Assembly: GCA_040768125.1 (NCBI GenBank)
Contig: JAXGNG010000001.1
Location: 992,001 to 1,056,000 of the forward strand
From: RBG-16-49-21 sp040768125
GTDB taxonomy: Bacteria; Spirochaetota; UBA4802; UBA5550
Direction of reading: 5' to 3'
DNA: 64,000 bases
A program made the translations under genes and the position numbers. The stretch's first letter is position 1. The number at the start of each line of letters is the position of its first letter. The notes below the pieces were generated by a model, which worked only from the letters and a program-made list of their open reading frames with translations, was not told the origin of the DNA and did no database searches. Positions 8,903 to 18,742 of this stretch are shown here, piece by piece.

Positions 8903-9952
8903 ATGGACCTCCCCGGCGACAGCATCCGGCCCCCCGGGGTCGAAGGCACTGAAGACGGGCGCGCCGCGGGCGCGTGGATACGCAGGGCGCTGTTCTTCGC
9001 GTTCAGGCTGGCCATCCTGGGGATATCGCTGTTCGTGCTCTCGAGGCTCATCGACGTAACAGTGGTGCTCGGCCATGTACGGGAGATACCGGTCCGGGTG
9101 GTCGCCCTCATTCTCGCCCTGGCGGTGTTCGGCACCTGGCTCACGGGGATCCGCTGGCGCCTCCTCAACCCTGACGTGACGGGCCAGCTGAGCTCGTTCC
9201 AGTATTTCAGGTTCCTGATGATATCCAATGCCTTCAACCTGGTGATGCCCGGAGCCCTGGGGGGCGATTTCGTGCGCGGGGCGATGACCATGAAGGCGGT
9301 GAAAAACAGGCGCGCGGACAACCTCATCGCCATAGTCGTTGACCGCTTCATCGGCCTTTTCTCCACGATCGTGATCGGCTCCCTGGCCCTTCTGTTCATG
9401 AGCGATATCCCCGGCCGGGAGGGCTACTACCGGATCTTCGGCGTCGTCTGCTCGGGGTTCATCACGGTCATCCTTCTGGCGGTCAATCCCCGGGTTCTTG
9501 GCCTCGCCGAGAAGATCATGTCGCGGTTCGGGGGCTTCGGCGCCCGGGTGATACGCCTCGTCGGCATCTGGAGGGATGCCCTCGTTTTTTTCAGGCGGGA
9601 CTTCAGGCGCGTGGTCCTCGGCTTTCTCATCAGTCTTCCCGTCCACGGCATCTCGTTTTTTTCGATATATATACTGGCCCGACAGCTCGACCTGAAGGTC
9701 TCGTTTTTCGACATCTGCCTGGTCTTCGCCCTGGTGTGGGTGATCACCGCCATCCCCGTCACCATTTCCGGGGCGGGAGTCCGCGAGCTTTCGCTGATCT
9801 ACCTGATGGCGCCCTACGGGGTCACCGCCGAGGCAGCGACCGCGCTGGCCGCATATTCCTATGCCATCGCGGTGTTCTTGGGCGTACTGGGGCTCTTTTT
9901 CCTGCTCGGGGGCGGGAGGAGGGACGCCGCACCGGTGCGCGGGGGGGGCTGA
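8903..9952 (+). CDS. Flippase-like integral membrane protein (lysylphosphatidylglycerol synthase TM region family)
   Basis: This 349-residue polytopic membrane protein belongs to the UPF0104/AglD-like family, recognisable from NAFNLVMPGALGGDFVRG near residue 110, VDRFIGLFS, and the late ISGAGVRELSLIYL segment. It has about eight membrane helices. Relatives are proposed to move lipid-linked intermediates across the membrane or to regulate lipid/glycan export; the biochemical role here is unknown. It starts 4 bases after the DAHP synthase stop, suggesting cotranscription. The C-terminus is a glycine/arginine-rich tail. Confidence 0.75.
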   Translation: MDLPGDSIRPPGVEGTEDGRAAGAWIRRALFFAFRLAILGISLFVLSRLIDVTVVLGHVREIPVRVVALILALAVFGTWLTGIRWRLLNPDVTGQLSSFQYFRFLMISNAFNLVMPGALGGDFVRGAMTMKAVKNRRADNLIAIVVDRFIGLFSTIVIGSLALLFMSDIPGREGYYRIFGVVCSGFITVILLAVNPRVLGLAEKIMSRFGGFGARVIRLVGIWRDALVFFRRDFRRVVLGFLISLPVHGISFFSIYILARQLDLKVSFFDICLVFALVWVITAIPVTISGAGVRELSLIYLMAPYGVTAEAATALAAYSYAIAVFLGVLGLFFLLGGGRRDAAPVRGGG

Positions 9953-10032
9953 CCCCAGGGCGATTCGGAATTGGAAACACCTGCCGGGCCGGGAAGTGCG
10001 TTCCGGTGACCGGCGAAGGATAGAGCGATGAT

Positions 10033-11445
10033 ATGGAAGCATTGTCAGGATTCGTAACACGGGGGGCAGGCCTTGACCGTACTGAGGACCTCGATGCCTG
10101 GGTCTCGGAGCGTAGGGAGAGCTGCGCCGTGCGCATAGAGGGTATCCCCTTCTCCCGCATGAGACAATGGTATTTCGACCGCGACGGCAACGTGAGGCAC
10201 GAGAGCGGAAAGTTTTTCACCATCGAGGGGCTCCGGATAGACGACGCCCGGAGCGGCAGGCGGCACCAGCCGATCATTAATCAGAATGAAACCGGGATAC
10301 TGGGCCTCCTGGTGAAGAGATTCAACGGGGCCTACCATATCCTCCTCCAGGCGAAGATGGAGCCGGGAAACTACGGAAAGATCCAGGTGTCGCCCACGGT
10401 GCAGGCGACGAAGAGCAACTACAGCCGCGTGCACAGGGGGAAGAGCGTGGCCTACGTGGACTATTTCCTCGACCCCTCGAGGTACGGGCGGCTCCTCTTC
10501 GAGCAGCTCCAGTCGGAGCACGGCTTCAAGTTCTTCCAGAAGGCCAACAACAACATCATCGTGGAAATCGACGAGGGGCATGATGTGGAGGTGCTCCCGG
10601 GCTTCAGGTGGTTTTCCCTTGACCAGGTGGGATATTTCCTGAGGCGCGAGAATGAAATCAACATGGATGCCCGGTCGGCCCTCTCCTGCTTCTCCTTCGC
10701 GCGGGAGCCCCTCGAAAAGGGGGCTGTGTCCGCATTCCTGGATCGCCGGCCTGGCCTGGGCCTCCATGAAAGGAATTTCATCCTTTCCGGCGCGTGCGAC
10801 GAGGGCGCCCTCATGAGCACCGCCGATCTTGAGGCGTGGCTTGAGGCAAAGAGGAATGGGAGTCCCTATTCCCTTGGCTTTATGCCCCTGGGAGACCTTT
10901 ACGGGAAGGGATGGATCAAATCAGAAATGGAGATCTATTCCGACGGGTACCCGGACTTCCGTGTCGGGGTGTTCGAGATATCGTCGGGGAACCGGGAGAT
11001 CAACGAGTGGCACCAGCCGATCATATCCGACGGCAACCGGAAACTCAACGGGTTCCTGGTAAAGCCCATCAACGGGGTGTACCACCTGCTGGTCCAGGGC
11101 TGCGAGGAGGCCTGTTCGTTCCACGGCGCCGAGATCGGCCCCACCCTGCACAACCTTGGTTCCGGCGATCCCGGCCGCGGCACGCCCTTCGCCGAATACT
11201 TCACGCACCCCTCGAGTGGAAACGTACTCTACGACGTCGTGCAGTCCGAGGAGGGCGGAAGGTTCTACCATTTCCTGAACCGCTACATGGTGGTCTATAC
11301 CGAGGACGACATCGAGCTCCCCGGCGACTCCTACGCCTGGGCCACGCTGTTCCAGCTGAAAAAAATGCTTGAAAAAACATGCAGCGTCAATATTGAGGCA
11401 AGGACCCTCATCAGCTGCATGACCTGCGGAGGAGCATGTGGATAA
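10033..11445 (+). CDS. NDP-hexose 2,3-dehydratase
   Basis: This 470-residue protein has the internal duplication typical of NDP-hexose 2,3-dehydratases (EvaA, SpnO and relatives): two halves, about 10-235 and 255-470, each with a W near the start (DLDAWVSERR / DLEAWLEAKR), a RRHQPIINQNETGILG-like segment (EWHQPIISDGNRKLNG in the second), a LLVKRFNG/FLVKPING step and a YFLDPS/YFTHPS motif. The enzyme removes the C2 hydroxyl of an NDP-4-keto-6-deoxyhexose, giving a 3,4-diketo-2,6-dideoxy intermediate. The next gene (Gfo/Idh) overlaps by 8 bases and is the expected 3-ketoreductase. ATG 10033 has GAAGGA 12 bases upstream. This family is best known from antibiotic clusters. Confidence 0.88.
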   Translation: MEALSGFVTRGAGLDRTEDLDAWVSERRESCAVRIEGIPFSRMRQWYFDRDGNVRHESGKFFTIEGLRIDDARSGRRHQPIINQNETGILGLLVKRFNGAYHILLQAKMEPGNYGKIQVSPTVQATKSNYSRVHRGKSVAYVDYFLDPSRYGRLLFEQLQSEHGFKFFQKANNNIIVEIDEGHDVEVLPGFRWFSLDQVGYFLRRENEINMDARSALSCFSFAREPLEKGAVSAFLDRRPGLGLHERNFILSGACDEGALMSTADLEAWLEAKRNGSPYSLGFMPLGDLYGKGWIKSEMEIYSDGYPDFRVGVFEISSGNREINEWHQPIISDGNRKLNGFLVKPINGVYHLLVQGCEEACSFHGAEIGPTLHNLGSGDPGRGTPFAEYFTHPSSGNVLYDVVQSEEGGRFYHFLNRYMVVYTEDDIELPGDSYAWATLFQLKKMLEKTCSVNIEARTLISCMTCGGACG

Positions 11446-12397
11446 GATACGGATAGGCGTTCTCGGGTGTTCCGCCATCGCCGGAAGGTCCGTGATCCCC
11501 GCGATCCTGGCCCATCCCGGCTTCGAACTGTCCCTCGTGGCGTCGCGGTCGGAGGAAAAGGGACGTGAATTCTCGGAGCGGTTCGGCGTCCGGCACTGTT
11601 CCTACGATGATTTGCTGGGGGGCGACCTCGTGGACGCCGTCTATGTCTCACTCCCCGTGGGCCTGCACTTCGAGTGGGGCATGCGGGTGATCGAATCGGG
11701 GAAGCACCTTCTCATGGAGAAGACATTCACCCATTCCCTCGCGACGGCGGAAAAGATCATCTCCCTGGCCAGGTCAGGGAATAGGATCGCCATGGAGGCC
11801 CTGATGTACGTGCACCATCCACTGTTCGGCATGGTCGGGAAGATGGTGGCGGGGGGCGAGATCGGGGAGCTGCGCTCCATCGACGCCGTGTTCGGTTTCC
11901 CTCACCTTCCCACGGGGGACATCAGGCATCGGAAGGACCTCGGCGGCGGCGCCATACTCGACTCCCTCGTCTATCCCCTGAGTCTATGCCTCCACATGAT
12001 GGGGGAGCCCGGGGAGTGCCACGCGACGGTGGCCCGGGACCCCGGGTACGACGTGGATTCCCGGGGGTTCCTGCAGCTTTCCGGAAAGGGCGTCAACGCC
12101 CACGTGACCTACGGCTTCGGCTTCATGTACAGGAACGAGTACCTCCTCTGGGGGAGCGAGGGATACCTGCGGGTCCCGCGGGCCTTTTCGCGTCCCGCCG
12201 ACATGAAGGGCGCGATCGAGCTGTTCCGCCAGGGCGAGACGAAAAGCGCACCCGTAGGGGCGGCGGACCATTTTTTTCACATGGTCGACGCTTTTGAAAA
12301 AAAGGTCCGCGGCGTCGACGCCTCGGGCATCAACGAGGGGGATGACGTCCTTGCCAGGATGACGATTATTTCGGATTTGCATGAGAAGCACGGCTGA
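11438..12397 (+). CDS. Gfo/Idh/MocA oxidoreductase, probable NDP-sugar 3-ketoreductase
   Basis: This 319-residue protein has the NAD(P)-binding start IGVLGCSAIA and the catalytic lysine in LLMEKTF (E94, K95), followed by the EALMYVHHP segment common in sugar ketoreductases of this family. In deoxysugar pathways the 2,3-dehydratase must be followed by such a reductase to trap its unstable diketo product. The 8-base overlap with the dehydratase gene strongly supports that pairing. Translation starts at GTG 11438 behind GGAGGA (11428-11433); an ATG two bases earlier is out of frame. Stereochemistry at C3 cannot be predicted. Confidence 0.8.
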   Translation: MDKIRIGVLGCSAIAGRSVIPAILAHPGFELSLVASRSEEKGREFSERFGVRHCSYDDLLGGDLVDAVYVSLPVGLHFEWGMRVIESGKHLLMEKTFTHSLATAEKIISLARSGNRIAMEALMYVHHPLFGMVGKMVAGGEIGELRSIDAVFGFPHLPTGDIRHRKDLGGGAILDSLVYPLSLCLHMMGEPGECHATVARDPGYDVDSRGFLQLSGKGVNAHVTYGFGFMYRNEYLLWGSEGYLRVPRAFSRPADMKGAIELFRQGETKSAPVGAADHFFHMVDAFEKKVRGVDASGINEGDDVLARMTIISDLHEKHG

Positions 12398-12469
12398 AGG
12401 CATACGGAATTCCGGGTCGCACGGCCGCGGCAGCCCGGCCAGGAATTCTTCACAGGAGGATATCCAACG

Positions 12470-13603
12470 TTGAAAATCCCGTTCATGAAGGTCCCGATGT
12501 TCCGGGACGAAAAAAAGTACCTCAACGAGGCGTTTGACTTGGGGTACCATGCCGGCGCCGGTCCCTTCACGGGGAAGTGCCATACCTTCCTCCGAGAGCG
12601 GTTCCGCATCGGGAAGGCCCTGTTGACGACCTCCTGCACCGACGCCCTGGAGATGGCCGCCCTCCTCGTTGACGCGAAGCCGGGAGACGAGTTCATTCTT
12701 CCCTCATACACCTTCAGCAGCACCGCGACGGCCTTCGTGCTCCGGGGCATGAAGCCGGTATTCGTAGACATACGCGAGGATACCCTGAATATCGATGAGA
12801 AACTGGTGGAACGGAACGTGACGAAGAAGACACGGGCCATCGTCCCCATTCACTATGCCGGGGTCCCCGCCGAGATGGACGTCATTAACGATATCGCCCG
12901 GCGCCGCGGGATCACCGTGGTGGAAGATGCGGCCCAGGCCGTCAATTCCACCTACCATGGACGGTATGCCGGCGCCCTGGCCGACCTCGGGGCATTTTCG
13001 TTTCACGCCACGAAGGCCTATTCCTGCGGCGAGGGCGGGGCCCTCTGCATGAACCGGGAGGAGTATTTCCAGAGGAGCGAGTTCCTCTGGGAAAAGGGGA
13101 CCGACCGTTCCCTGGTCATAAAGGGACTCAAGAACAAGTATCACTGGGTCGACGTCGGTTCGTCCTTCCTCCTGTCGGACCTCCTGGCGGCCATTCTCCT
13201 TGCCCAGCTTGAAAACATGGATGAAATCCAGAAGCGGCGCGAGAAGCTCTACCGGGCTTACGGGGAGTCCTTCATGGACCTTGAGGAGAAGGGGCTCAGG
13301 CTACCGGTTATCCCCCCTGGAATAGAGTCGAATTTTCACGCATTTTTCCTGGTCTTTCCGAAAGAGGAGCAGCGGGACAGGTTTCTCGATCTTGCACTCG
13401 AAAGAAGCGTCAGCCCCTACATCGGCTACATCCCCCTTCATTCGTCGCCCTTCGGAACAACCCTTGGGGGGAGGGAGTATAACCTGTCGGTCACCGACCG
13501 GATAGCAAAAACCGTGGTGCGCCTTCCCTTTTACCTGATGGAGGACGGGGAGATCGAGTATGCCTGCGCTGTGCTCCGCGACTGCGCCGAGAGGGTGTTG
13601 TGA
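12470..13603 (+). CDS. DegT/DnrJ/EryC1 sugar aminotransferase, WecE (RffA)-like
   Basis: This 377-residue PLP enzyme closely follows the WecE pattern: a TSCTDALEMAALL segment, LPSYTFSSTATAFVLRG, VEDAAQ (D153 pairs with the PLP ring nitrogen) and SFHATK with the Schiff-base lysine K182, then GEGGAL. WecE transfers an amino group from glutamate to C4 of dTDP-4-keto-6-deoxyglucose. Placed directly behind the 2,3-dehydratase and reductase, it would here give a 4-amino-2,4,6-trideoxy sugar. The start is TTG 12470 with a strong AGGAGGA 9 bases upstream, and the family normally begins IPF as here. Its stop overlaps the next start. Confidence 0.87.
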   Translation: MKIPFMKVPMFRDEKKYLNEAFDLGYHAGAGPFTGKCHTFLRERFRIGKALLTTSCTDALEMAALLVDAKPGDEFILPSYTFSSTATAFVLRGMKPVFVDIREDTLNIDEKLVERNVTKKTRAIVPIHYAGVPAEMDVINDIARRRGITVVEDAAQAVNSTYHGRYAGALADLGAFSFHATKAYSCGEGGALCMNREEYFQRSEFLWEKGTDRSLVIKGLKNKYHWVDVGSSFLLSDLLAAILLAQLENMDEIQKRREKLYRAYGESFMDLEEKGLRLPVIPPGIESNFHAFFLVFPKEEQRDRFLDLALERSVSPYIGYIPLHSSPFGTTLGGREYNLSVTDRIAKTVVRLPFYLMEDGEIEYACAVLRDCAERVL

Positions 13604-15369
13604 TTCGATCCGACGGAAGAGACAGCAACGGGGGAAGCGGAATGGCGCGGAAGGACACGCTTCCGGTGTATTCCCGCCCATGGCTTCGGTCCCTCGCGGG
13701 AGTCATGAAACGCGCGATCCTCTCCAACGGACCGAGCCTGGCCGCTTCAATCGTGTACGTGGGGGTTATTATTGCCCTTTTCGAAATCTCCTTCCTGGTC
13801 AACGATGACATCACCATCCTAAAAGAGATACAAGGCGGATTTCGGACCACGTATATGAGTCCCCTTCTCGGGTACGGCCTCTCGTTTCTCTACCGCGTTG
13901 TCTCCCCCGGGATTCCCTGGTATGGACTCACCCTCTGCGGGATGATCGTTCTCGGCGTGTTCATGGCGATCCGGACAACTGTACGGATCGTTCCCGACAG
14001 GAAGATCGCGGTCCTCCTGGTCGGAATCATCCTTGTTTTTCTCTCTCCGCTGGTCATGGGGATGAGCTACAATGGCGCCTCGATACTTCTGGGAGGGGCC
14101 GCTCTCTATGTCTTCGTCGAAGGGTCCCGCGGCAGCGCCGCGGGCTGGCGGTCTTTCTGCCTTCCCGGTGCCTCCCTTGCGATGAGTTTCTGCATACGTC
14201 CCCATGGATTGCTCGGCGTTGTCATTTTTTCCCTTCCCGTCATCGCCGTCGTCCTTTTAAAAAAGCGGGTCGGTCTTAAGGGCATGGCGGTTGCCTTTGC
14301 TCCTGTGGCGCTGTGCGTCGCCCTCAACGCCGTTGTGGCCGCATGCTTTGACACCGAAGGGTACAGGAAGTACGCCGAGTTCGAGAGATTCAGGGCCCCC
14401 TTCCATTGCTTTCCCATCGCAGAGATGAACATCGGAAACCGGAAGCTCCTGGAGGCGAATGGATGGAGCGACAACGACTACCTCATGCTGATGAGGTGGA
14501 TATACTGGGACGAGGAGAAATTCAACGTCGATACCATGGCCAACGTGTTCAGGTATTCGGTCCCCCTGCCGGGAAAGCTTGATGTCATCCTCGATCCCCT
14601 TGTCATGACGGCTAAAATCAAGGATTTCTGCGGTCCCTACAGGTTCGACATTTCCCTTCTCTTTCTTCTTGCGATCGCCTCATTCCTGGGGAATAAACCG
14701 GTGAGGACCGCGATGTCGGTTTTCTATTTCGCCTATGTCGTCGCAGGCGCATTCTATATGCACCTCTTTTACCGTTTCCCCTATCACGTGGGCGGAGGCC
14801 TGTTCGTGGTTTCGATTTTCATGATGATCTGTCTGGCATCTTCGGAGGTGGAGGACGCCGCAGCCCGCGGGAAACGGCTTCTTCGGGTATGTGTCGTTTG
14901 TCTTGCGTGCCTGGTGGGCTTCCTGGGATACAAAACCGCCCGACACAGGGTCCGGACCCTCAGCCGCATTATTACATGTGGTATTGAGAATCGTCAAGCC
15001 GACGTCTCATTCCTGAAAAAGCGGTATCCCGGCCATGCCTTCATCGTGGAGCCGGGATATATAGTCCATGGACCTTTTTTGAACCCCTTCAGTTACTGCA
15101 AGACAGACCTCGACATTGTGACCGGGGGTGCGTATTCATTCTCGCCGAGGTTCTACCGTGATATCGAGACGGTCCTTGGCGTGAAAAAGGGTCGCGAGGT
15201 ATTTCCGGTCCTTCTGCGTAATAAAAAAGTCCACCTGATATGCACGGACTCACTGTTGCCGATAGTTGAGCGGTACTTGCGGGAGACGACGGGGGGCCGT
15301 TTCATCACACGCCGTCTTGATGTCCTTTCAAGCGGGGTTTCCGTATTCGGGTTCACGGAGACGAGATAG
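13600..15369 (+). CDS. Large polytopic membrane protein, possible GT-C glycosyltransferase
   Basis: This 589-residue protein has about ten hydrophobic helices up to residue 450 and a soluble C-terminal part of roughly 130 residues. An acidic DD pair (VNDDITILK) lies soon after the first helix, as in GT-C polyprenyl-phosphate-sugar transferases, but no family-specific motif confirms this. GTG 13600 overlaps the aminotransferase stop (GTGA); ATG 13642 with GGGGAAG upstream is an alternative start giving 575 residues. It is the last gene of the GC-rich operon. Function is not recognised with certainty. Confidence 0.65.
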   Translation: MIRSDGRDSNGGSGMARKDTLPVYSRPWLRSLAGVMKRAILSNGPSLAASIVYVGVIIALFEISFLVNDDITILKEIQGGFRTTYMSPLLGYGLSFLYRVVSPGIPWYGLTLCGMIVLGVFMAIRTTVRIVPDRKIAVLLVGIILVFLSPLVMGMSYNGASILLGGAALYVFVEGSRGSAAGWRSFCLPGASLAMSFCIRPHGLLGVVIFSLPVIAVVLLKKRVGLKGMAVAFAPVALCVALNAVVAACFDTEGYRKYAEFERFRAPFHCFPIAEMNIGNRKLLEANGWSDNDYLMLMRWIYWDEEKFNVDTMANVFRYSVPLPGKLDVILDPLVMTAKIKDFCGPYRFDISLLFLLAIASFLGNKPVRTAMSVFYFAYVVAGAFYMHLFYRFPYHVGGGLFVVSIFMMICLASSEVEDAAARGKRLLRVCVVCLACLVGFLGYKTARHRVRTLSRIITCGIENRQADVSFLKKRYPGHAFIVEPGYIVHGPFLNPFSYCKTDLDIVTGGAYSFSPRFYRDIETVLGVKKGREVFPVLLRNKKVHLICTDSLLPIVERYLRETTGGRFITRRLDVLSSGVSVFGFTETR

Positions 15370-15687
15370 CCACACCGTCGGCCTTCACTCCATGAGCGGT
15401 CGATGGAGGTGCCACCGTATGTTCCAATCGAATCTGTTGTCGAGGTTGTCCCCGGGGACCTGTCGGGTTCATTCTTGATCGTTTCGCAATTGACAACCTA
15501 TTACATGTTTGCCCCGGCCAATCCACGGCGAAGGTGAACAATTCTTGTAATCCTTCTCGTCCCTGCAGGTGATCCTCAAATTTTACTTGTCATTGATCGT
15601 GTCATGTGCCATTTTTGTTTATGTTATGAATATTCCTTGTTGCCGGGGCGGTATCATAAAAAAATACTCTTAGAGGAATCTTGATAT
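15370..15687. other. Intergenic transition from GC-rich to AT-rich DNA
   Basis: No gene is supported. Composition falls from GC-rich to AT-rich across about 15480-15650, which marks the left edge of a second block of differing composition. A usable promoter for the following gene is likely here, but no convincing -35/-10 pair was found. Confidence 0.35.
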
Positions 15688-17016
15688 ATGAAAATATTCA
15701 ATAAGGCGATCCTGTCAAACATACACAAAAGCCCCCTCCTGTATGTGGTAATAATCTGTATCATTGCTTATGCGTCGATATATAACATATTTGATGCCTA
15801 TTTCCTTTTTCCCGACAGCGCGACCTATATTCATGCCTCAAATTTGAATCCTTTTCGGGGTAATCTTGATTATATCCGGACACCCGGCTACCCATTTTTT
15901 ATTAAAGTAATTCGGGCATTATTCGGGAAAGAAGACCTATATATGAACATAGTCAAGGCCCACTATGTGCTTTTGTTCATCAGCGTGATATTGTTTTTTT
16001 TCAGTGTGAAAAAAATTACCGATAACAAATTATTGCAGGGTATCTTTACCTTGTTGTATGGATTAAGTCCGTATATATTGTTTTGGAATCATGCCATTGG
16101 TACAGAGCCAATGTCTCTTTTTTCAATAACCCTGCTTATTTATTTAACGATATCATATCTGCACAAGCCTGGATATTCCCTTGCGGTTATTCTCGGATTA
16201 TATATTTTTTATCTTGTAATGGTAAGGCCGGCATTTCTTTTTCTTGTGGCGTTATACATCATATTCTGGCTTCTCAGATTTGTTTTTAATAGAAATGATT
16301 GTAAATACAATATTACCGGACTGGCGTCAACGATAGTATCGATACTATGTATTCTGATATACTGTTCTTGTATAAACATGCAGTATGGGAAATTTGCAAT
16401 TACCACCGTATCGATGAACAATAATATTGAAAATTTGATAAAAAGCAGGACGTATGGTGATGCTCAAAATAAAAAAATTGTAGAATTTATAAATCAAAGT
16501 TTGCTTACACGCGGCGAAAAGGATGCATCAATGTGGATAATATGCAAGGACTTGCGTCAAAATTTCTCAGACAAGGAATTAGATGCTTTTTATCGTGATG
16601 CAATGAAGGCCAATTTCCTTAAATATATTGCTTATTTGGTGAAAAAAACTATAACTATCGCTCCTCATACCGTAGGAGTGCTATACGTATACAGTCATTT
16701 TTCAGGCATCTCCTTTCTCAGTCTGCCTTTTACATTCGCCCACATGTATATATTGCTTATCGTGAGTACAATATATATTATTTACATCCTGTCGCGATAT
16801 AAAAGAATAAACTGGTTATTCTCTTTCCTTGTATGCGTCATTGGCGGCACTTTGTTTACTGCGATCGTCGGGGCGCCGTTCGAATGGCAAAGGCTATTCG
16901 CTACAGCCTTGCCCTCTGTTATGCTGTTATTTTCGTATTTTGTGGAACATATTGTAAAAAACATGCAGACTTCTGAGCATCAACCATTTTACGTTTCAAT
17001 ACTTGAGAGTAAATAA
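15688..17016 (+). CDS. GT-C type integral membrane glycosyltransferase (ArnT/PMT-like fold)
   Basis: This 442-residue protein has about ten membrane helices. After the first helix comes a periplasmic loop with PDSATYIHASN and, about 20 residues later, RTPGYPFFI, matching the D...Y plus R-x-PGYP pattern of GT-C enzymes that use polyprenyl-phosphate sugars. This suggests periplasmic addition of a sugar side chain, possibly using the lipid-linked donor made by one of the GtrB-like enzymes. Composition is AT-rich relative to the upstream operon. AGAGGAAT lies upstream of ATG 15688. It converges with the oxidoreductase gene at 17100. Confidence 0.7.
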   Translation: MKIFNKAILSNIHKSPLLYVVIICIIAYASIYNIFDAYFLFPDSATYIHASNLNPFRGNLDYIRTPGYPFFIKVIRALFGKEDLYMNIVKAHYVLLFISVILFFFSVKKITDNKLLQGIFTLLYGLSPYILFWNHAIGTEPMSLFSITLLIYLTISYLHKPGYSLAVILGLYIFYLVMVRPAFLFLVALYIIFWLLRFVFNRNDCKYNITGLASTIVSILCILIYCSCINMQYGKFAITTVSMNNNIENLIKSRTYGDAQNKKIVEFINQSLLTRGEKDASMWIICKDLRQNFSDKELDAFYRDAMKANFLKYIAYLVKKTITIAPHTVGVLYVYSHFSGISFLSLPFTFAHMYILLIVSTIYIIYILSRYKRINWLFSFLVCVIGGTLFTAIVGAPFEWQRLFATALPSVMLLFSYFVEHIVKNMQTSEHQPFYVSILESK

Positions 17017-17099
17017 CCAATCCAGCATGTTGGCGGGGCGCAAAGGCGAAAAACCATTCTATTACTAGCTGAATTTTATGAATCGACCAATTAGAGATG

Positions 17100-18689
17100 T
17101 CAGTCGCCTTTTTCCTCGTGATACCCTTCTTCGGTATTGATGTCCCAGATGGCATCTTTGGTTGTGATGCCGTTGATGATGTTTTCAACCGCGGCCATGG
17201 CGGTCAGCATCGAGTGGTCCATGTTGTTGTAACGGTGCATGCCATTACGCCCGATTAAAAACAGATTCGGGATGGTGTTGGTATAGTCGATGATCTGGTC
17301 AAACTCGTCATACGTGCCAAAATATGCCGGATATGTTTTTTTGAGTTTGACAACGGTATAATCCAACACGTCATTTTTAGCGATCACATTGATTTTTTCA
17401 AGCTCATCAATGGCAAACTCGGCAAATTCTTTATCGGATTTATTCCAGAGGTCGTCCCCTTCGTTGCAGAAATATTCCAACCCTATCCAGACATTGTTCA
17501 TGTCGCTTACCATGTATGGGCTCCAGTTGTTGAAGATTTGAAGCCTGCCCACCTTGACCTCGCTTTCCTGTACGTATATCCAGTTGTCGGGCACAAGGTC
17601 ATTTATTGTTTGTATTTTCGTTTTGTTTTTAATAAGAAGTTTTTTCACTAACAGACCCACTGTTATGAAATCACGATACACCAGGCCGTCAGCTATGGTC
17701 CTGATCTTTTCCGGAATCTTCGCCCCCATGGCGCTGATAAGGTCTTTGACCGCCATGGTAGAAAAGAAATAATCGCCGGTGATTTTTTCTGTTTTTCCCG
17801 TAGAAGTATCTTTGACGGTGATGGAGGTGATGGAATTGTTTTTATGTTCGATTTGTACTGCTTCTTTGTGAAGATGAATTTCGGCGCCTTTGCTTTTTAC
17901 AATTGCGGCGACCTCTTCCCAGAGTTGACCGGGCCCCAGTTTGGGATAGATGAATTGCTCGATCAGACTGGTTTCCACTTCTTTTTGGGAAATGGAATCC
18001 CCTTTCTTCGCAATAATGCTTTTCAGGGCATGTAGCAGTACGCGGGTTATGGATAATCCTTTAATTCTCTGGGCGCCCCAATCGGGTTTTATTTCTGAAG
18101 GCGGCACACCCCATACCTTTTCGGTGTAATCTTTAAAGAATGTCCGATACAACTCCCTTCCGAAGCGATTGATGATAAAATCTTCAAGGGATTTTTCTTC
18201 CCTTATGGGGAAAGCCATGGCTTTCAGGTAACTCAACCCCACCTTGAATATTCTGATGAAGCCAAGATTCAGTATGGTGTTGATATTGAGGCTTACCGGG
18301 TAATCAAAAAACTTTCTTAAAAATAATATTCGCGACAACCGGTTCCGTATAAGCATGACTCTATCGGTCAATTCTGGATCAGGGGCGTTCTTTGTGGCTG
18401 AATACGGTTTTATGCTGTTTATTATCAAATCATCTTTCGAGGGTTTTCCTTGCAGCGGGAAAATATTCAGCCACCAATCCATTACTGTATCCGATTTTGA
18501 AAAAAAACGGTGGCCGCCCATGTCGATCCGATTTCCTTTATAATTCACCGTTTTTGCGATTCCACCGATATCGCCGGAAACTTCAAATATGACGGGTTTT
18601 ATCTTTGTCCTGTGGACAAGCTCAAATGCCGCCGTTAAACCCGCGGGGCCAGCGCCGATTATGATAGCCTTTTTTTGCGCCATGGTCAT
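17100..18689 (-). CDS. FAD-dependent amine oxidase/HemY-like oxidoreductase of a polysaccharide locus
   Basis: This 529-residue protein begins with a dinucleotide-binding fold, IIIGAGPAGLTAAFEL at about 9-24, followed by IGGIAKT and MGGHRFFSKS, as in protoporphyrinogen-oxidase-like and UDP-galactopyranose-mutase-like flavoproteins found in glycan loci. The C-terminal GRNGMHRYNNMDHSMLTA segment forms the second half of the FAD site. The substrate is probably a lipid- or nucleotide-linked sugar, but this is inference. AAAGGGAC lies upstream of ATG 18689; an ATG two codons later is also possible. The GtrA-like gene ends upstream in the same direction, 53 bases away, suggesting one transcript. 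Confidence 0.78.
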   Translation of the reverse strand: MTMAQKKAIIIGAGPAGLTAAFELVHRTKIKPVIFEVSGDIGGIAKTVNYKGNRIDMGGHRFFSKSDTVMDWWLNIFPLQGKPSKDDLIINSIKPYSATKNAPDPELTDRVMLIRNRLSRILFLRKFFDYPVSLNINTILNLGFIRIFKVGLSYLKAMAFPIREEKSLEDFIINRFGRELYRTFFKDYTEKVWGVPPSEIKPDWGAQRIKGLSITRVLLHALKSIIAKKGDSISQKEVETSLIEQFIYPKLGPGQLWEEVAAIVKSKGAEIHLHKEAVQIEHKNNSITSITVKDTSTGKTEKITGDYFFSTMAVKDLISAMGAKIPEKIRTIADGLVYRDFITVGLLVKKLLIKNKTKIQTINDLVPDNWIYVQESEVKVGRLQIFNNWSPYMVSDMNNVWIGLEYFCNEGDDLWNKSDKEFAEFAIDELEKINVIAKNDVLDYTVVKLKKTYPAYFGTYDEFDQIIDYTNTIPNLFLIGRNGMHRYNNMDHSMLTAMAAVENIINGITTKDAIWDINTEEGYHEEKGD

Positions 18690-18742
18690 AATGTCCCTTT
18701 ATTGAATTTAATTAGTAAAAAAATACTGCTATATAAAACCGG

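Noticed and set aside
8735..10060. Long (441-codon) minus-strand frame
   Set aside because: It lies antisense to the DAHP synthase and flippase-like genes. The translation is a low-complexity mix of P, E, R, G and H typical of the third-position shadow of GC-rich genes.
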